From positions 2,427,501-2,491,500 of the forward strand of contig NZ_CP155618.1 of NCBI RefSeq assembly GCF_031128465.2: 64,000 nucleotides of DNA, written 5' to 3'. The notes under the pieces are model-generated. The model saw only the letters and a program-made list of their open reading frames with translations, searched no databases and was not told where the DNA came from. This DNA is from Mariniflexile litorale. Lineage in GTDB: Bacteria > Bacteroidota > Bacteroidia > Flavobacteriales > Flavobacteriaceae. Of this stretch, positions 36,028-45,003 are shown piece by piece (the stretch's first letter is position 1; each line of letters opens with the position of its first letter). Both the position numbers and the translations under genes were made by a program.

Positions 36028-37824
36028 ATGTACGAATCCGAAGTATACATTAAAACAATTCAAGAACACTTACCTCAAGAAATTTGTGAGCACTTTTTTG
36101 ATACCTATGCATCGATTAGAACAAGAAGTGTTTTGCACTGGACAGAGCATTGTACAGAATGCGCTATGCCCTCATGTTTTAAAACTTGTGATTTGTATTC
36201 CCCAAGAATTGATGGTAAATGTCAGCGATTTGTTAAGGGGATAGAAAGAGTTATTCTAAAGAATGAAATACCTACTGTTGGTCAACAAATATTGAAAATT
36301 CAATTTAAAAAGTGGGGTGTATTTGCAACTCAAGGAAATAATGAGTTATACAATTGTCACGAGGTTGAAAAAAAAGAAACTAGGGAATTACTATTAGCAA
36401 AACTTATCCACCTTGTACCACAAAAAGATGTCAAGAAAAAATTAATTCAAAAACGATACAGTCAAAAAAAGAATAAAATAATTAGTGAGCAAAATAAGGG
36501 TTTAGATACTCCAGATGGCTTTTTAATTGAAGTTTACAACCCGACACAAAGTAAAATATCTTTAGGGTTAGTTATTAGAAACGATGATTTTAAGTTTAGT
36601 AAGATTCCTTTTCAATACCGAATGGATCTTATGCCAGGGTACAATAAAGAAATTATTCCATTTGATGAGATTTCAAAAAGAGTAAAAATAAATATGTCTT
36701 ACCGTATTAATCTTATTCCTGAAGATCAAAATATGGACACTGCTTTGTATTTTGGAATAACCGAATTTGTTCAATTCATTAAAGATGAGAATGTCATCAA
36801 AGAAGCAGATAAGATTAAATGCATTGTTTGGGATTTAGATAATACGTTATGGAGTGGAACATTAGTAGAAGACGGTATAGAAAAATTAAAACTTAAGGAA
36901 GGTATTACAGATGTTTTAAAACTAGTAGAGCAAAAAGGAATTATAAACTCTATAGCAAGTAAAAATGATCATGATTCCGCAGTGGAGGCATTAAAGCATT
37001 TTGGGGTGGAGGATTATTTTGTTTTTCCAAAGATTTCATGGCTACCCAAAAGTAAAAGTTTAAAAGAAATAGCACTAGATCTTAATATCAATATCAATAC
37101 CTTTTTATTCATTGATGATTCTGAATTTGAAAGAAAGGAGATAGAAACCACATTGCCTCAAGTAAGGGTTATGGATGCTATTCATTATCAAAAGATACCA
37201 GATTTAGAAGCACTTCAAATTCCAATTACTAATGAGAGTAAACATAGAAAGACATTTTATATTAATGAAGTTGAAAGAAAAAAAGTCTCTGATAGTTTTG
37301 AAGGCGAGTATTTAAATTTCATTCAAACATGTAATATTGAATTAGAAATAGAAGCCTTAAAAGAAGTTCATTTTCAACGTGTTTATGAACTTACTCAAAG
37401 AACGAATCAAATGAATTTTTCAGGCAGTAAATATACCAAGAACGATATATCTAATATTTATAATAATGAAGACCTTTCTTCTTATGTTTTAAGTTGTAGA
37501 GATCGATTTGGTGATTATGGAATCATTGGATTTGGTGTTATTCAAAAATCTAAAAATCAACTTGTTGATTTAATGTTTAGTTGTCGTATTCAAAGTAAAA
37601 GGATCGAACATGCTTTTTTGACACATGTGTTAGAACATTATCTGAAATTTGGAGATTTTTGGGTTACGTACAATCATACAGAAAAAAATAAATTTTCGGC
37701 TCATGTATTTGTAGATTTTGGATTTGAAATTATTAAAAGTGAAGGCACTTTTCGTAAACTTAAATTTAATCAAAACAAGGAAGTACACAACGATAAAATA
37801 ATAAAAGTAATAGAAATTAAATAG
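36028..37824 (+). CDS. FkbH-like HAD-IIIC family protein with N-terminal Cys cluster
   Basis: A 598-residue multi-domain protein. In order: an N-terminal region with C42-x2-C45-x4-C50-x3-C54 and C65 (HCTECAMPSCFKTCDLY); a beta-rich segment (about 160-255); the HAD-IIIC/FkbH domain (about 262-400) with Asp269 and Asp271 in VWDLDNTLWSG; and a GNAT-like C-terminal region (about 430-598; LTQRTNQMNFSGSKY, FGDYGIIGFGVI). FkbH proteins load glyceryl groups onto acyl-carrier proteins or act on surface-glycan precursors. The Cys spacing with a Pro (CxxCxxPxCxxxC) resembles a 4Fe-4S site. It is 2 bases ahead of the methyltransferase gene. Function is not established. Confidence 0.8.
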   Translation: MYESEVYIKTIQEHLPQEICEHFFDTYASIRTRSVLHWTEHCTECAMPSCFKTCDLYSPRIDGKCQRFVKGIERVILKNEIPTVGQQILKIQFKKWGVFATQGNNELYNCHEVEKKETRELLLAKLIHLVPQKDVKKKLIQKRYSQKKNKIISEQNKGLDTPDGFLIEVYNPTQSKISLGLVIRNDDFKFSKIPFQYRMDLMPGYNKEIIPFDEISKRVKINMSYRINLIPEDQNMDTALYFGITEFVQFIKDENVIKEADKIKCIVWDLDNTLWSGTLVEDGIEKLKLKEGITDVLKLVEQKGIINSIASKNDHDSAVEALKHFGVEDYFVFPKISWLPKSKSLKEIALDLNININTFLFIDDSEFERKEIETTLPQVRVMDAIHYQKIPDLEALQIPITNESKHRKTFYINEVERKKVSDSFEGEYLNFIQTCNIELEIEALKEVHFQRVYELTQRTNQMNFSGSKYTKNDISNIYNNEDLSSYVLSCRDRFGDYGIIGFGVIQKSKNQLVDLMFSCRIQSKRIEHAFLTHVLEHYLKFGDFWVTYNHTEKNKFSAHVFVDFGFEIIKSEGTFRKLKFNQNKEVHNDKIIKVIEIK

Positions 37825-37825
37825 T

Positions 37826-38530
37826 ATGCCATTTCATCCTTTTTTATCAAAAACGAAGCTATACAAGCTTTTAAAAAAACTATGTAAACCTTTTTATATT
37901 GTTTATGAATATGCTGAGTTTGTAGCCTTTATGGCTGAAAATAAAGATAAGGGTGAAATTAACGACTATTATAATAACTCAGCAACCTATAAAAACAGAT
38001 ATAAACTTCATGATAAACTTTTATTAGAGCTTAAAAATAAAACTATTTTTTATTATGAATTTGGAGTCGCGGAAGGTGCTATGATTAAGAATTGGTCTTC
38101 GATTAATAAAATAAAAGAATCGCGCTTTGTTGGGTTTGATTCATTTGAAGGGCTTCCTGAAAGTTGGGAAGATAAAAAAGAAGGGCATTTTGATCAAAAA
38201 GGAAATTTCCCAGATATTGATGATGATAGAGTTAGATTTGTTAAAGGCTGGTTTCAGGATTCAGTTTATAATACATTGTTAGATTGTCATTTTCATGAAC
38301 AATGTGTATTTCATTTAGATGCTGATTTATTTTCGTCTACACTTTATGTGCTTTTTCAAATTTCTCCCAAACTTAAAGCGAAGGATATCCTCATATTTGA
38401 TGAGTTTTCAAGTCACGACCATGAGTTTAAGGCATTTGAAATATTTAAACAATGCACGAATGATAAATGGAAATTTGAATTTCTAGGAGCCGTTAACAAT
38501 TACAGACAAGTCGCGTTTATATTAAAATAA
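37826..38530 (+). CDS. TylF/MycF-like class I methyltransferase
   Basis: A 234-residue protein with the macrocin-O-methyltransferase pattern: YYEFGVAEGAMIKNW (SAM-binding motif I), SRFVGFDSFEGLPESW, VKGWFQDSV, and the metal-binding FHLDADLFSST with ILIFDEFSS. Such enzymes O-methylate sugar hydroxyls. It starts 2 bases after the FkbH-like gene, so they act together, probably in tailoring a surface sugar or small molecule. Confidence 0.82.
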   Translation: MPFHPFLSKTKLYKLLKKLCKPFYIVYEYAEFVAFMAENKDKGEINDYYNNSATYKNRYKLHDKLLLELKNKTIFYYEFGVAEGAMIKNWSSINKIKESRFVGFDSFEGLPESWEDKKEGHFDQKGNFPDIDDDRVRFVKGWFQDSVYNTLLDCHFHEQCVFHLDADLFSSTLYVLFQISPKLKAKDILIFDEFSSHDHEFKAFEIFKQCTNDKWKFEFLGAVNNYRQVAFILK

Positions 38531-38568
38531 AAGTTCGTTTCTTATAACACGGCCCTTTGCTTAATAAA

Positions 38569-39090
38569 TTACATTCTTTCCGCATAAACAATGTAATAGC
38601 GTAGCGTAAACCAGCGTAATATGGGCCTTATTCCAATTTTTTTAGTTGGGTTTGTCCATTTTTGACGGTCTATAATTTTCCAACCTGCTTTTTCTAATAA
38701 CCAATCAAATTGCCAATCTTCAAATTCGTGATAGTGTCTATCAAACATGTCGGTTTTACTTCTATATGCAGAAGAAAACCATAATCTTAAAGGAATGCTC
38801 GCGACTAATTTATCGCTTTTTATAGCCTGAAGCACTGTAAAAGGTGATAATAAATGTTCGAAAATTTCAAATGCCGTAACGACTGTAGCGTCTGAGTTTA
38901 TAATAGTTGAAGTATCAAAATCTAGGTCTTCACCTGTTGTGTTTTGGACGTCATAACCATGTTTTATCATGATTTCTGAAAATGGATTTACTACGCCCAA
39001 ATCTAACACAGCTTCAGTTTTGGCAACGTGCTTTTCTAAAAATTGAATGGTATGTTTAAAGCGTTTATTTGGAAAAGTTTTTTCGTACAT
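38569..39090 (-). CDS. Class I SAM-dependent methyltransferase, short
   Basis: A 173-residue protein with a SAM-binding-like motif I (VLDLGVVNPFSE), an acidic strand end (TGEDLDFD), and TAFEIFEHLLSPFTVL, which matches the post-motif region of Methyltransf_11/23 proteins. Motif I lacks the usual GxGxG glycines, so catalytic activity is uncertain. It lies 21 bases downstream of the FabH-like gene and is probably in its operon. Confidence 0.72.
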   Translation of the reverse strand: MYEKTFPNKRFKHTIQFLEKHVAKTEAVLDLGVVNPFSEIMIKHGYDVQNTTGEDLDFDTSTIINSDATVVTAFEIFEHLLSPFTVLQAIKSDKLVASIPLRLWFSSAYRSKTDMFDRHYHEFEDWQFDWLLEKAGWKIIDRQKWTNPTKKIGIRPILRWFTLRYYIVYAERM

Positions 39091-39111
39091 GATTTTTTTG
39101 CAACAGGTTTG

Positions 39112-40170
39112 TTAATATTTATAAACAAATGTATTAATGTGCATGCCTGCACCAACACTAGCAAATATAACAATATCGCCTTTTGTTAGGCTATGGTTTT
39201 CCAATTTGTTGTTTTTAACCAAATCGAAAAGAGTAGGTACGGTTGCAACAGAACTGTTGCCTAGTTTTTGAATACTCATGGGCATAATGCCTTCAGGAAT
39301 TTCGGTTTTGTAAAGTCGGTATAAACGTTTTAAAATGGCTTCATCCATTTTTTCGTTTGCTTGATGCAAAAATATTTTTTTCACATCTTTAATGTCCACA
39401 CCGCTATTATCAATACATGTTTTCATGGCTTGTGGTACGTGAACAAGAGCAAACTCGTAAATTTTACGACCTTCCATTTTTATATAACGAGTGTCTTTAC
39501 ATAGTTCTTGATTGTTGGAATTTCCAAAGTGCAAATAATACGCTTCATCATAAGTGTGGCTGGCGGTTTCATGAGCTAGAATGCCACCTGCTTCTTCAGT
39601 GGCTTCTATAACAGTTGCACCAGCACCATCAGAAAAAATCATGGCATCTCTATCATATTTATCTACAACTCTAGATAGTGTTTCAGTGCCTATAACTAAA
39701 CAGCGTTTGGCCATTCCTGCTTTTATAAATGCTTTTGCTTGTATAACACCTTCAATCCAACCCGGGCATCCAAACAGGATGTCGTAGGCAATACATTTAG
39801 GGTTTTTAATACGTAAACTATGTTTTATTCTAGTCGCTAATGAAGGAAGCATATCACTTTGAATCGCGTTATGTTTAACATCTCCGAAATTATGTGCTAC
39901 GATGATGTAATCAATCGTTTCGCGATCTATTTTAGCATCTAATATGGCTTTTTCTGCGGCGAAAAAACCTAAGTCAGACGAATTTAAATGAGGTTCTGCA
40001 TAACGTCTTTCTGCGATGCCGGTAATAGCTTGAAATTTTTCAATAATAACATCATTAGGATAATTAATTATTGAACCATCGTTGTTTAGAAATGTATGCT
40101 CAAGGAAAGCGTTGTTTTTTTCGATAGTATCTGGAATATAGCTACCAGTACCGGTAATTTTAATGTTCAT
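39112..40170 (-). CDS. 3-oxoacyl-ACP synthase III (FabH-like) family protein
   Basis: A 352-residue thiolase-fold enzyme. The catalytic triad is visible: Cys135 in FGCPGWIEG, His269 in FLHQANEKM and Asn305 in KLGNSSVATVP. It condenses an acyl-CoA or acyl-ACP starter with malonyl-ACP, or acts as an acyltransferase. Since it sits in a glycan/modification region and not in a fab cluster, it is more likely a specialised KASIII homologue than the housekeeping FabH. It is upstream of and probably co-transcribed with the short methyltransferase. Confidence 0.88.
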   Translation of the reverse strand: MNIKITGTGSYIPDTIEKNNAFLEHTFLNNDGSIINYPNDVIIEKFQAITGIAERRYAEPHLNSSDLGFFAAEKAILDAKIDRETIDYIIVAHNFGDVKHNAIQSDMLPSLATRIKHSLRIKNPKCIAYDILFGCPGWIEGVIQAKAFIKAGMAKRCLVIGTETLSRVVDKYDRDAMIFSDGAGATVIEATEEAGGILAHETASHTYDEAYYLHFGNSNNQELCKDTRYIKMEGRKIYEFALVHVPQAMKTCIDNSGVDIKDVKKIFLHQANEKMDEAILKRLYRLYKTEIPEGIMPMSIQKLGNSSVATVPTLFDLVKNNKLENHSLTKGDIVIFASVGAGMHINTFVYKY

Positions 40171-40273
40171 AAAAAGAAAAATTTGCCTTTTTTAGTTTAC
40201 TCATACAAGGTACAAGGTTTTAATAAAAGACAAATTCTTTTTTTGATTATTTTACGATGTTCAACGGGTAGTT

Positions 40274-43123
40274 TTATGCTTCTGCATAAGCTTCAATAGG
40301 AGCACAAGAACAAATTAAGTTGCGGTCTCCGTAAGCATCATCAACACGTCTCACACTTGGCCAGAATTTGTTATCTCTAACATAGTCTAACGGAAAGGCA
40401 GCATCCTCACGAGAGTATGGAAAATACCATTCGTTAGCAGTTACCATTTCTAAAGTATGTGGTGCATTTTTTAAAACATTATTCTCATCGTCTTTAGATA
40501 CTTGGTCAATTTCTTTTTTAATAGAAATCATGGCGTCACAAAAACGATCAATTTCAGCTTTACTTTCACTTTCAGTAGGTTCGATCATTAAAGTACCAGC
40601 AACAGGAAAAGATACCGTTGGTGCATGAAAACCGTAATCTATTAAACGTTTTGCAATATCAGTTACTTCAATGCCATTTGCTTTAAATGGTCGGCAGTCT
40701 ATAATCATTTCATGTGCAGCACGTCCGCGTTCACCAGAATATAAAGTATTAAAACTTCCTTGCAAACGTTGTTTTATGTAATTGGCATTTAAAATAGCTA
40801 TTTTGGTAGATTCAGTCAAACCTTCGGCACCAAGCATTTTTATATATCCATAAGAAATTAAGCAAGCCAATGCAGAACCATAAGGAGCTGCAGAAATGGC
40901 TGTTATGGCTTTTTCTCCTCCCACTTTTTTAACTGGGTTTCCAGGTAAAAAAGGTACGAGTTGTTTAGCAACACAAATAGGTCCTACGCCTGGGCCACCA
41001 CCACCATGAGGAATGGCAAAGGTTTTATGTAAATTTAAGTGGCACACATCAGCACCAATATTTCCAGGATTTGTTAATCCTACTTGGGCATTCATGTTGG
41101 CACCATCCATATATACTTGCCCACCATTATCGTGGATAATTTTGGTGATTTCTTTAATCGCCGATTCATATACGCCATGTGTGGAAGGGTAGGTCACCAT
41201 CAAGCACGATAAATTGTCTTTATGTAAAATGGCTTTTTCACGTAAATCTTCCACATCAATATTCCCTTCAGCAGTCGATTTAGTTACAATCACTTTCATG
41301 CCCGCCATAACTGCAGTGGCAGGATTGGTACCGTGTGCTGATGATGGGATTAAACAAATGTTTCTATGATTTTGGTTAAGAGATTCATGGTAGGCTTTTA
41401 TAACCATCAAACCAGCATATTCACCTTGTGCACCAGAATTTGGTTGTAAAGAAGTTGCTGCAAACCCCGTAATTTCGGTTAATTGATCTTCCAATTCTTT
41501 TAAAACAGTTAAGTAGCCTAGAGCTTGTTTTTTAGGAACAAATGGATGAATATTAGCCCATTTAAAAATACTTAATGGCAACATTTCAGATGCAGCATTA
41601 AGCTTCATAGTACAAGACCCTAACGAAATCATGGAGTGATTTAAAGCTAAATCTTTACGTTCTAATAATTTTATGTAACGCATCAATTCGGTTTCCGAAT
41701 GGTATTTGTTAAATACATCAAGTGTTAAAAACTCGGAGGTTCTTTTTAATGTTTCTGAAATATTATTTCCTTCAGAAACTGTAGAAATAGCAATGGTTTC
41801 TTTTTCAGCAGCTTCAGCAAAAATCGAAATTAAATAATTGAGATCTCTAACCGAAGTCGTTTCATTTATAGAAATGGTAACCGTTTCTTTATTAGGGTAG
41901 TATAAATTGACTTTCTTTTCTTTTGCTAACTTTTTTATTTTTTTAGAATCGGTTTTTATTTGAAGTGTATCAAAAAACACATTGTTTACTTGATTGTATC
42001 CTAATGTTTTTAAAGCTTCAGCAAGTGCTGAGGTTGTATTGTGTACTTTATTAGCTATAAACTTTAAACCTTTTGGACCATGAAATACAGCATACATACT
42101 TGCCATGACTGCTAATAAAACTTGAGCCGTACAGATGTTTGATGTTGCTTTATCGCGTTTAATATGCTGTTCACGTGTTTGTAAAGCCATACGTAAAGCA
42201 CGGTTGCCATTGGTGTCTTTTGTCACGCCGATAATACGCCCTGGAATATCTCGTTTATAGGTTTCTCTTGTAGCAAAATAAGCTGCATGTGGCCCACCGT
42301 ATCCCATAGGGATTCCAAAACGTTGGGTAGTCCCTACTACCACATCAGCACCAAACTGACCAGGAGCTTCCAGTTTTACCAAACTTAAAATATCAGCAGC
42401 TACGGCTACTTTTATTTGTGCCTCATTCGCTTTACTAATAAACGTTTTAATATCTGTTACTTGACCATCTTTTCCTGGATATTGTAAGATAGCTCCAAAA
42501 AAATCAGAAGAGAAATTAAAAGTTTCTTCATTTCCTACAACTAACTCAATATCTATTGGAGTCGATCTGGTTTGGAGCAACGATAATGTTTGAGGCAGTA
42601 TATTTTCAGAAACAAAAAACTTATTAATATTCTGTTTTTTTTGTTCACGTGTTCTTACTGAAAACAGTAAACTCATAGCTTCGGCTGCAGCGGTGCTTTC
42701 ATCAAGAAGTGATGCATTTGCGATTTCCATACCCGTTAAATCCATCACCATGGTTTGGTAATTTAAAAGCGCTTCCAAACGGCCTTGAGAAATTTCTGCT
42801 TGATAAGGTGTGTAAGCCGTATACCAACCTGGGTTTTCAAGGATATTTCGTTGAATAACAGCAGGCAAAATATTGGGGTGGTAACCTAAACCAATATAGG
42901 TTTTGTAAGCTTTGTTTAATTTAGATAATTCATGAATATGAAGTAAATATTCATATTCAGTCATAGGTTCATCTAAATTTAAGCCATTTTTTAAACGTAT
43001 ATCATCTGGAATTGTTTCATAAATTAACTGGTCCAAAGATTCTACACCAATAGTTTTTAACATGAGTTTTTGGTCGTCTTCTCTAGGTCCAATATGACGC
43101 AAAGCAAAAGCGTTTGTATTCAT
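40274..43123 (-). CDS. gcvP: Glycine dehydrogenase (decarboxylating), P protein of the glycine cleavage system
   Basis: A fused homodimeric-type P protein of 949 residues when started at ATG 43123, giving the usual MNTNAFALRHIGPRE N-terminus; an earlier in-frame ATG at 43162 adds 13 non-conserved residues. Both halves have the aminotransferase fold. The PLP lysine is Lys700 in HLNLHKTFAIPHGGGGPG. It decarboxylates glycine and passes the aminomethyl group to lipoylated GcvH. gcvT and gcvH are not adjacent. A -7-like box (TATTTTTG read on the minus strand, 43150-43157) lies 26 bases upstream. Confidence 0.96.
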   Translation of the reverse strand: MNTNAFALRHIGPREDDQKLMLKTIGVESLDQLIYETIPDDIRLKNGLNLDEPMTEYEYLLHIHELSKLNKAYKTYIGLGYHPNILPAVIQRNILENPGWYTAYTPYQAEISQGRLEALLNYQTMVMDLTGMEIANASLLDESTAAAEAMSLLFSVRTREQKKQNINKFFVSENILPQTLSLLQTRSTPIDIELVVGNEETFNFSSDFFGAILQYPGKDGQVTDIKTFISKANEAQIKVAVAADILSLVKLEAPGQFGADVVVGTTQRFGIPMGYGGPHAAYFATRETYKRDIPGRIIGVTKDTNGNRALRMALQTREQHIKRDKATSNICTAQVLLAVMASMYAVFHGPKGLKFIANKVHNTTSALAEALKTLGYNQVNNVFFDTLQIKTDSKKIKKLAKEKKVNLYYPNKETVTISINETTSVRDLNYLISIFAEAAEKETIAISTVSEGNNISETLKRTSEFLTLDVFNKYHSETELMRYIKLLERKDLALNHSMISLGSCTMKLNAASEMLPLSIFKWANIHPFVPKKQALGYLTVLKELEDQLTEITGFAATSLQPNSGAQGEYAGLMVIKAYHESLNQNHRNICLIPSSAHGTNPATAVMAGMKVIVTKSTAEGNIDVEDLREKAILHKDNLSCLMVTYPSTHGVYESAIKEITKIIHDNGGQVYMDGANMNAQVGLTNPGNIGADVCHLNLHKTFAIPHGGGGPGVGPICVAKQLVPFLPGNPVKKVGGEKAITAISAAPYGSALACLISYGYIKMLGAEGLTESTKIAILNANYIKQRLQGSFNTLYSGERGRAAHEMIIDCRPFKANGIEVTDIAKRLIDYGFHAPTVSFPVAGTLMIEPTESESKAEIDRFCDAMISIKKEIDQVSKDDENNVLKNAPHTLEMVTANEWYFPYSREDAAFPLDYVRDNKFWPSVRRVDDAYGDRNLICSCAPIEAYAEA

Positions 43124-43149
43124 TAAATAAGGATTGTTTATATAATTCG

Positions 43150-43251
43150 CAAAAATAAACAATACAAGGCATGTTTCTTTGCATAATATGGAAAGTTTTT
43201 AACCATTTGGAAACGTTATTAACACTGTACGATAGGTATTGTTTATTTTTG
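43150..43251. promoter_or_regulatory. Divergent promoter region with a 16-base inverted repeat
   Basis: CAAAAATAAACAATAC at 43150-43165 and its exact complement GTATTGTTTATTTTTG at 43236-43251. Each arm contains a TATTTTTG -7 box, one facing gcvP and one facing the UbiA-like gene. No TTG is present at standard distance in either direction. Confidence 0.5.
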
Positions 43252-43255
43252 TAAT

Positions 43256-44089
43256 ATGCATTGGCTTAAACAACTTTTAAATTTTTATATAAACAGTAGT
43301 ATTCATGTAGCCTTATCGGTGTTTTCATTAACTTGGATTTCACTTTTAGAATACGGTATTCTGTTTGATAAATCTCTGTTACTTTTTGTGTTTTTTGCTT
43401 CAATTTCAGGTTATAATTTTGTAAAGTATTTTGGTTTAGCAAAATTTCACCACCGAAACTTAGCAAATTGGCTAAAAACGATTCAGGTATTTTCGTTTAT
43501 GTGTTTCTTTTTTATGTGCTACTATCTGTTTCAATTGCATATAAATACACTGTTTTTTATTGGAGGATTGGGGTTGGTGACTTTCTTTTACGCCATTCCA
43601 TTTTTGCCTAAACATTTGTATTTAGATAGTAAACATAATTTAAGAAGTATTGGAGGTTTAAAAGTATACCTTATAGCATTAGTTTGGGCAGGTGTTACAG
43701 TGCTTCTTCCAGTAATAAATAATGAATTTCCTGTAAATATGGATGTTGTAATAGCAATAATTCAGCGATTTATTTTTATAATAGCTTTAATGTTGCCATT
43801 TGAAATTAGAGATTTAATATATGATAGTTTGAAATTGGCCACGATACCACAGAAAATAGGAATGAAGCAAACAAAAAGAATGGGAGTGGTCCTGTTGCTT
43901 TTGTTTTTCTTTTTAGAGTTTTTTAAAAAAGAAGTTACTCTCAGAAATATTTTTGTAGCTATACTAATAGCTTTAGTAACAAGTCTGTTTGTAATATATG
44001 CTGATAAAGAACAAAGTAAATATTATAGTTCGTTTTGGGTAGAAGGGATACCTGTTTTGTGGCTGATAGTGTTGCTAATGTTTAGTTAA
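43256..44089 (+). CDS. UbiA-like multi-spanning membrane protein, possibly inactive
   Basis: A 277-residue protein with about eight hydrophobic segments. The later part FEIRDLIYDSLKLATIPQKIG resembles motif 2 (D-x3-D) of UbiA prenyltransferases, but the first Asp motif (NDxxDxxxD) expected after membrane segment 2 is replaced by YNFVKYFGLAKFH. It may therefore be a diverged family member with another role. It diverges from gcvP, and its last 8 bases overlap the end of the convergent zinc-finger gene. The -7-like box ends 4 bases before the ATG. Confidence 0.6.
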   Translation: MHWLKQLLNFYINSSIHVALSVFSLTWISLLEYGILFDKSLLLFVFFASISGYNFVKYFGLAKFHHRNLANWLKTIQVFSFMCFFFMCYYLFQLHINTLFFIGGLGLVTFFYAIPFLPKHLYLDSKHNLRSIGGLKVYLIALVWAGVTVLLPVINNEFPVNMDVVIAIIQRFIFIIALMLPFEIRDLIYDSLKLATIPQKIGMKQTKRMGVVLLLLFFFLEFFKKEVTLRNIFVAILIALVTSLFVIYADKEQSKYYSSFWVEGIPVLWLIVLLMFS

Positions 44090-44348
44090 TGGAAGTCTCT
44101 TTAATAGCTTTATCTAATTCTGTTTTCATCTTCTCTTTGCATTTCTTATCTAAGCATTTAATGTTCGATTTCTTAACGATTTTTGTAAGTTTTGAATTGT
44201 TATGAGAGTACTTTCTACAAGCCCTACAATAAATTAAATGAATATTTAATTTAATTTTTTCACATAATGAGGCGTTTTTATATTGTGATTTATCACAAAC
44301 GTGGCTAGCATCATTACACTTAAGCATAAGTTTAATTTTAGAACTCAT
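44082..44348 (-). CDS. Small zinc-finger protein, probable anti-sigma factor
   Basis: Starting at ATG 44348 gives 88 residues; the longer frame from 44375 overlaps the sigma gene and is less likely. The motif HLIYCRAC fits the HxxxCxxC pattern of zinc-binding anti-sigma domains, and the preceding CDKSQYKNASLCEKIKLNI fits the helix before it. There is no membrane segment, unlike most anti-sigma factors. It begins 2 bases after the ECF sigma stop, so the pair are co-expressed. Anti-sigma function is inferred. Confidence 0.7.
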   Translation of the reverse strand: MSSKIKLMLKCNDASHVCDKSQYKNASLCEKIKLNIHLIYCRACRKYSHNNSKLTKIVKKSNIKCLDKKCKEKMKTELDKAIKETSIN

Positions 44349-44350
44349 AA

Positions 44351-44905
44351 TTAAAACCAATTTTCTTTTAAGCAATCTGCCATGGCGGTACGTGCTCTAT
44401 GAATAATTACCCAAAGGTTAGACGCTGTAATATTTAGTTCATTACAAATTACTTCGGTTTCGTAGCCTTCTATTGTTTTCATTCTAAAAACTTGGGCTTG
44501 TTTTTGAGGTAATTTGCTTAAACAGTTAAAGATTGCGTTACCAAGTTCACTGTTTTGCATGGTGTCTTCAGCAGTTTTGTCAAAAGGGTCTGCAACACGT
44601 TCTTCTAACCAATCACCTTCAGTCTCACTATCGTCGTTATATGTGATTCGAACTTCTGCTTTTCCTTTATTTGAATTTATTTTTCGGTAGTGATCAATAA
44701 CTTTTCTCTTTAAAATTGAAATCAACCAAGTACGTTCGCTGGCTTCACCTTTAAAGTTTTTCATTGATTTTAGGGCAGCCAAAAAAGTATCTTGTACCAA
44801 GTCTTGCGCAATTTCTCTATCACTTACACGCGAAATGGTGTAGTTGTATAGGTAATCGGAATATAAATCGATCCACTTATTTGGATTAATTTGATGGTTA
44901 GACAT
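44351..44905 (-). CDS. RNA polymerase sigma factor, ECF subfamily
   Basis: A 184-residue ECF sigma factor. Region 2 is seen in the stretch DIAQDLVQDTFLAALKSM-like (here IAQDLVQDTFLAALKSMKN), with RTWLISILKRKVIDHYRK, and region 4 in CLSKLPQKQAQVFRMKTIEGYETEVICNELNIT. The linker between them is acidic (DDSETEGDWLEE). It should direct polymerase to a stress or surface-signal regulon, controlled by the small zinc-finger protein encoded next. A -7-like box lies at 44926-44933. Confidence 0.92.
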   Translation of the reverse strand: MSNHQINPNKWIDLYSDYLYNYTISRVSDREIAQDLVQDTFLAALKSMKNFKGEASERTWLISILKRKVIDHYRKINSNKGKAEVRITYNDDSETEGDWLEERVADPFDKTAEDTMQNSELGNAIFNCLSKLPQKQAQVFRMKTIEGYETEVICNELNITASNLWVIIHRARTAMADCLKENWF

Positions 44906-45003
44906 TGTGCGTTTTTTTTCAATTTCAAAAATAGAATAAAAAAACCGAAAAAAATGTTTTTTATAGATTGACCTTAAATTTGAAACGAATGTTATATCTT
45001 ATT

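Noticed and set aside
40096-40299. A 67-residue plus-strand frame over the FabH-like start and gcvP end
   Set aside because: It overlaps two well-supported genes and has no start signal or family resemblance.
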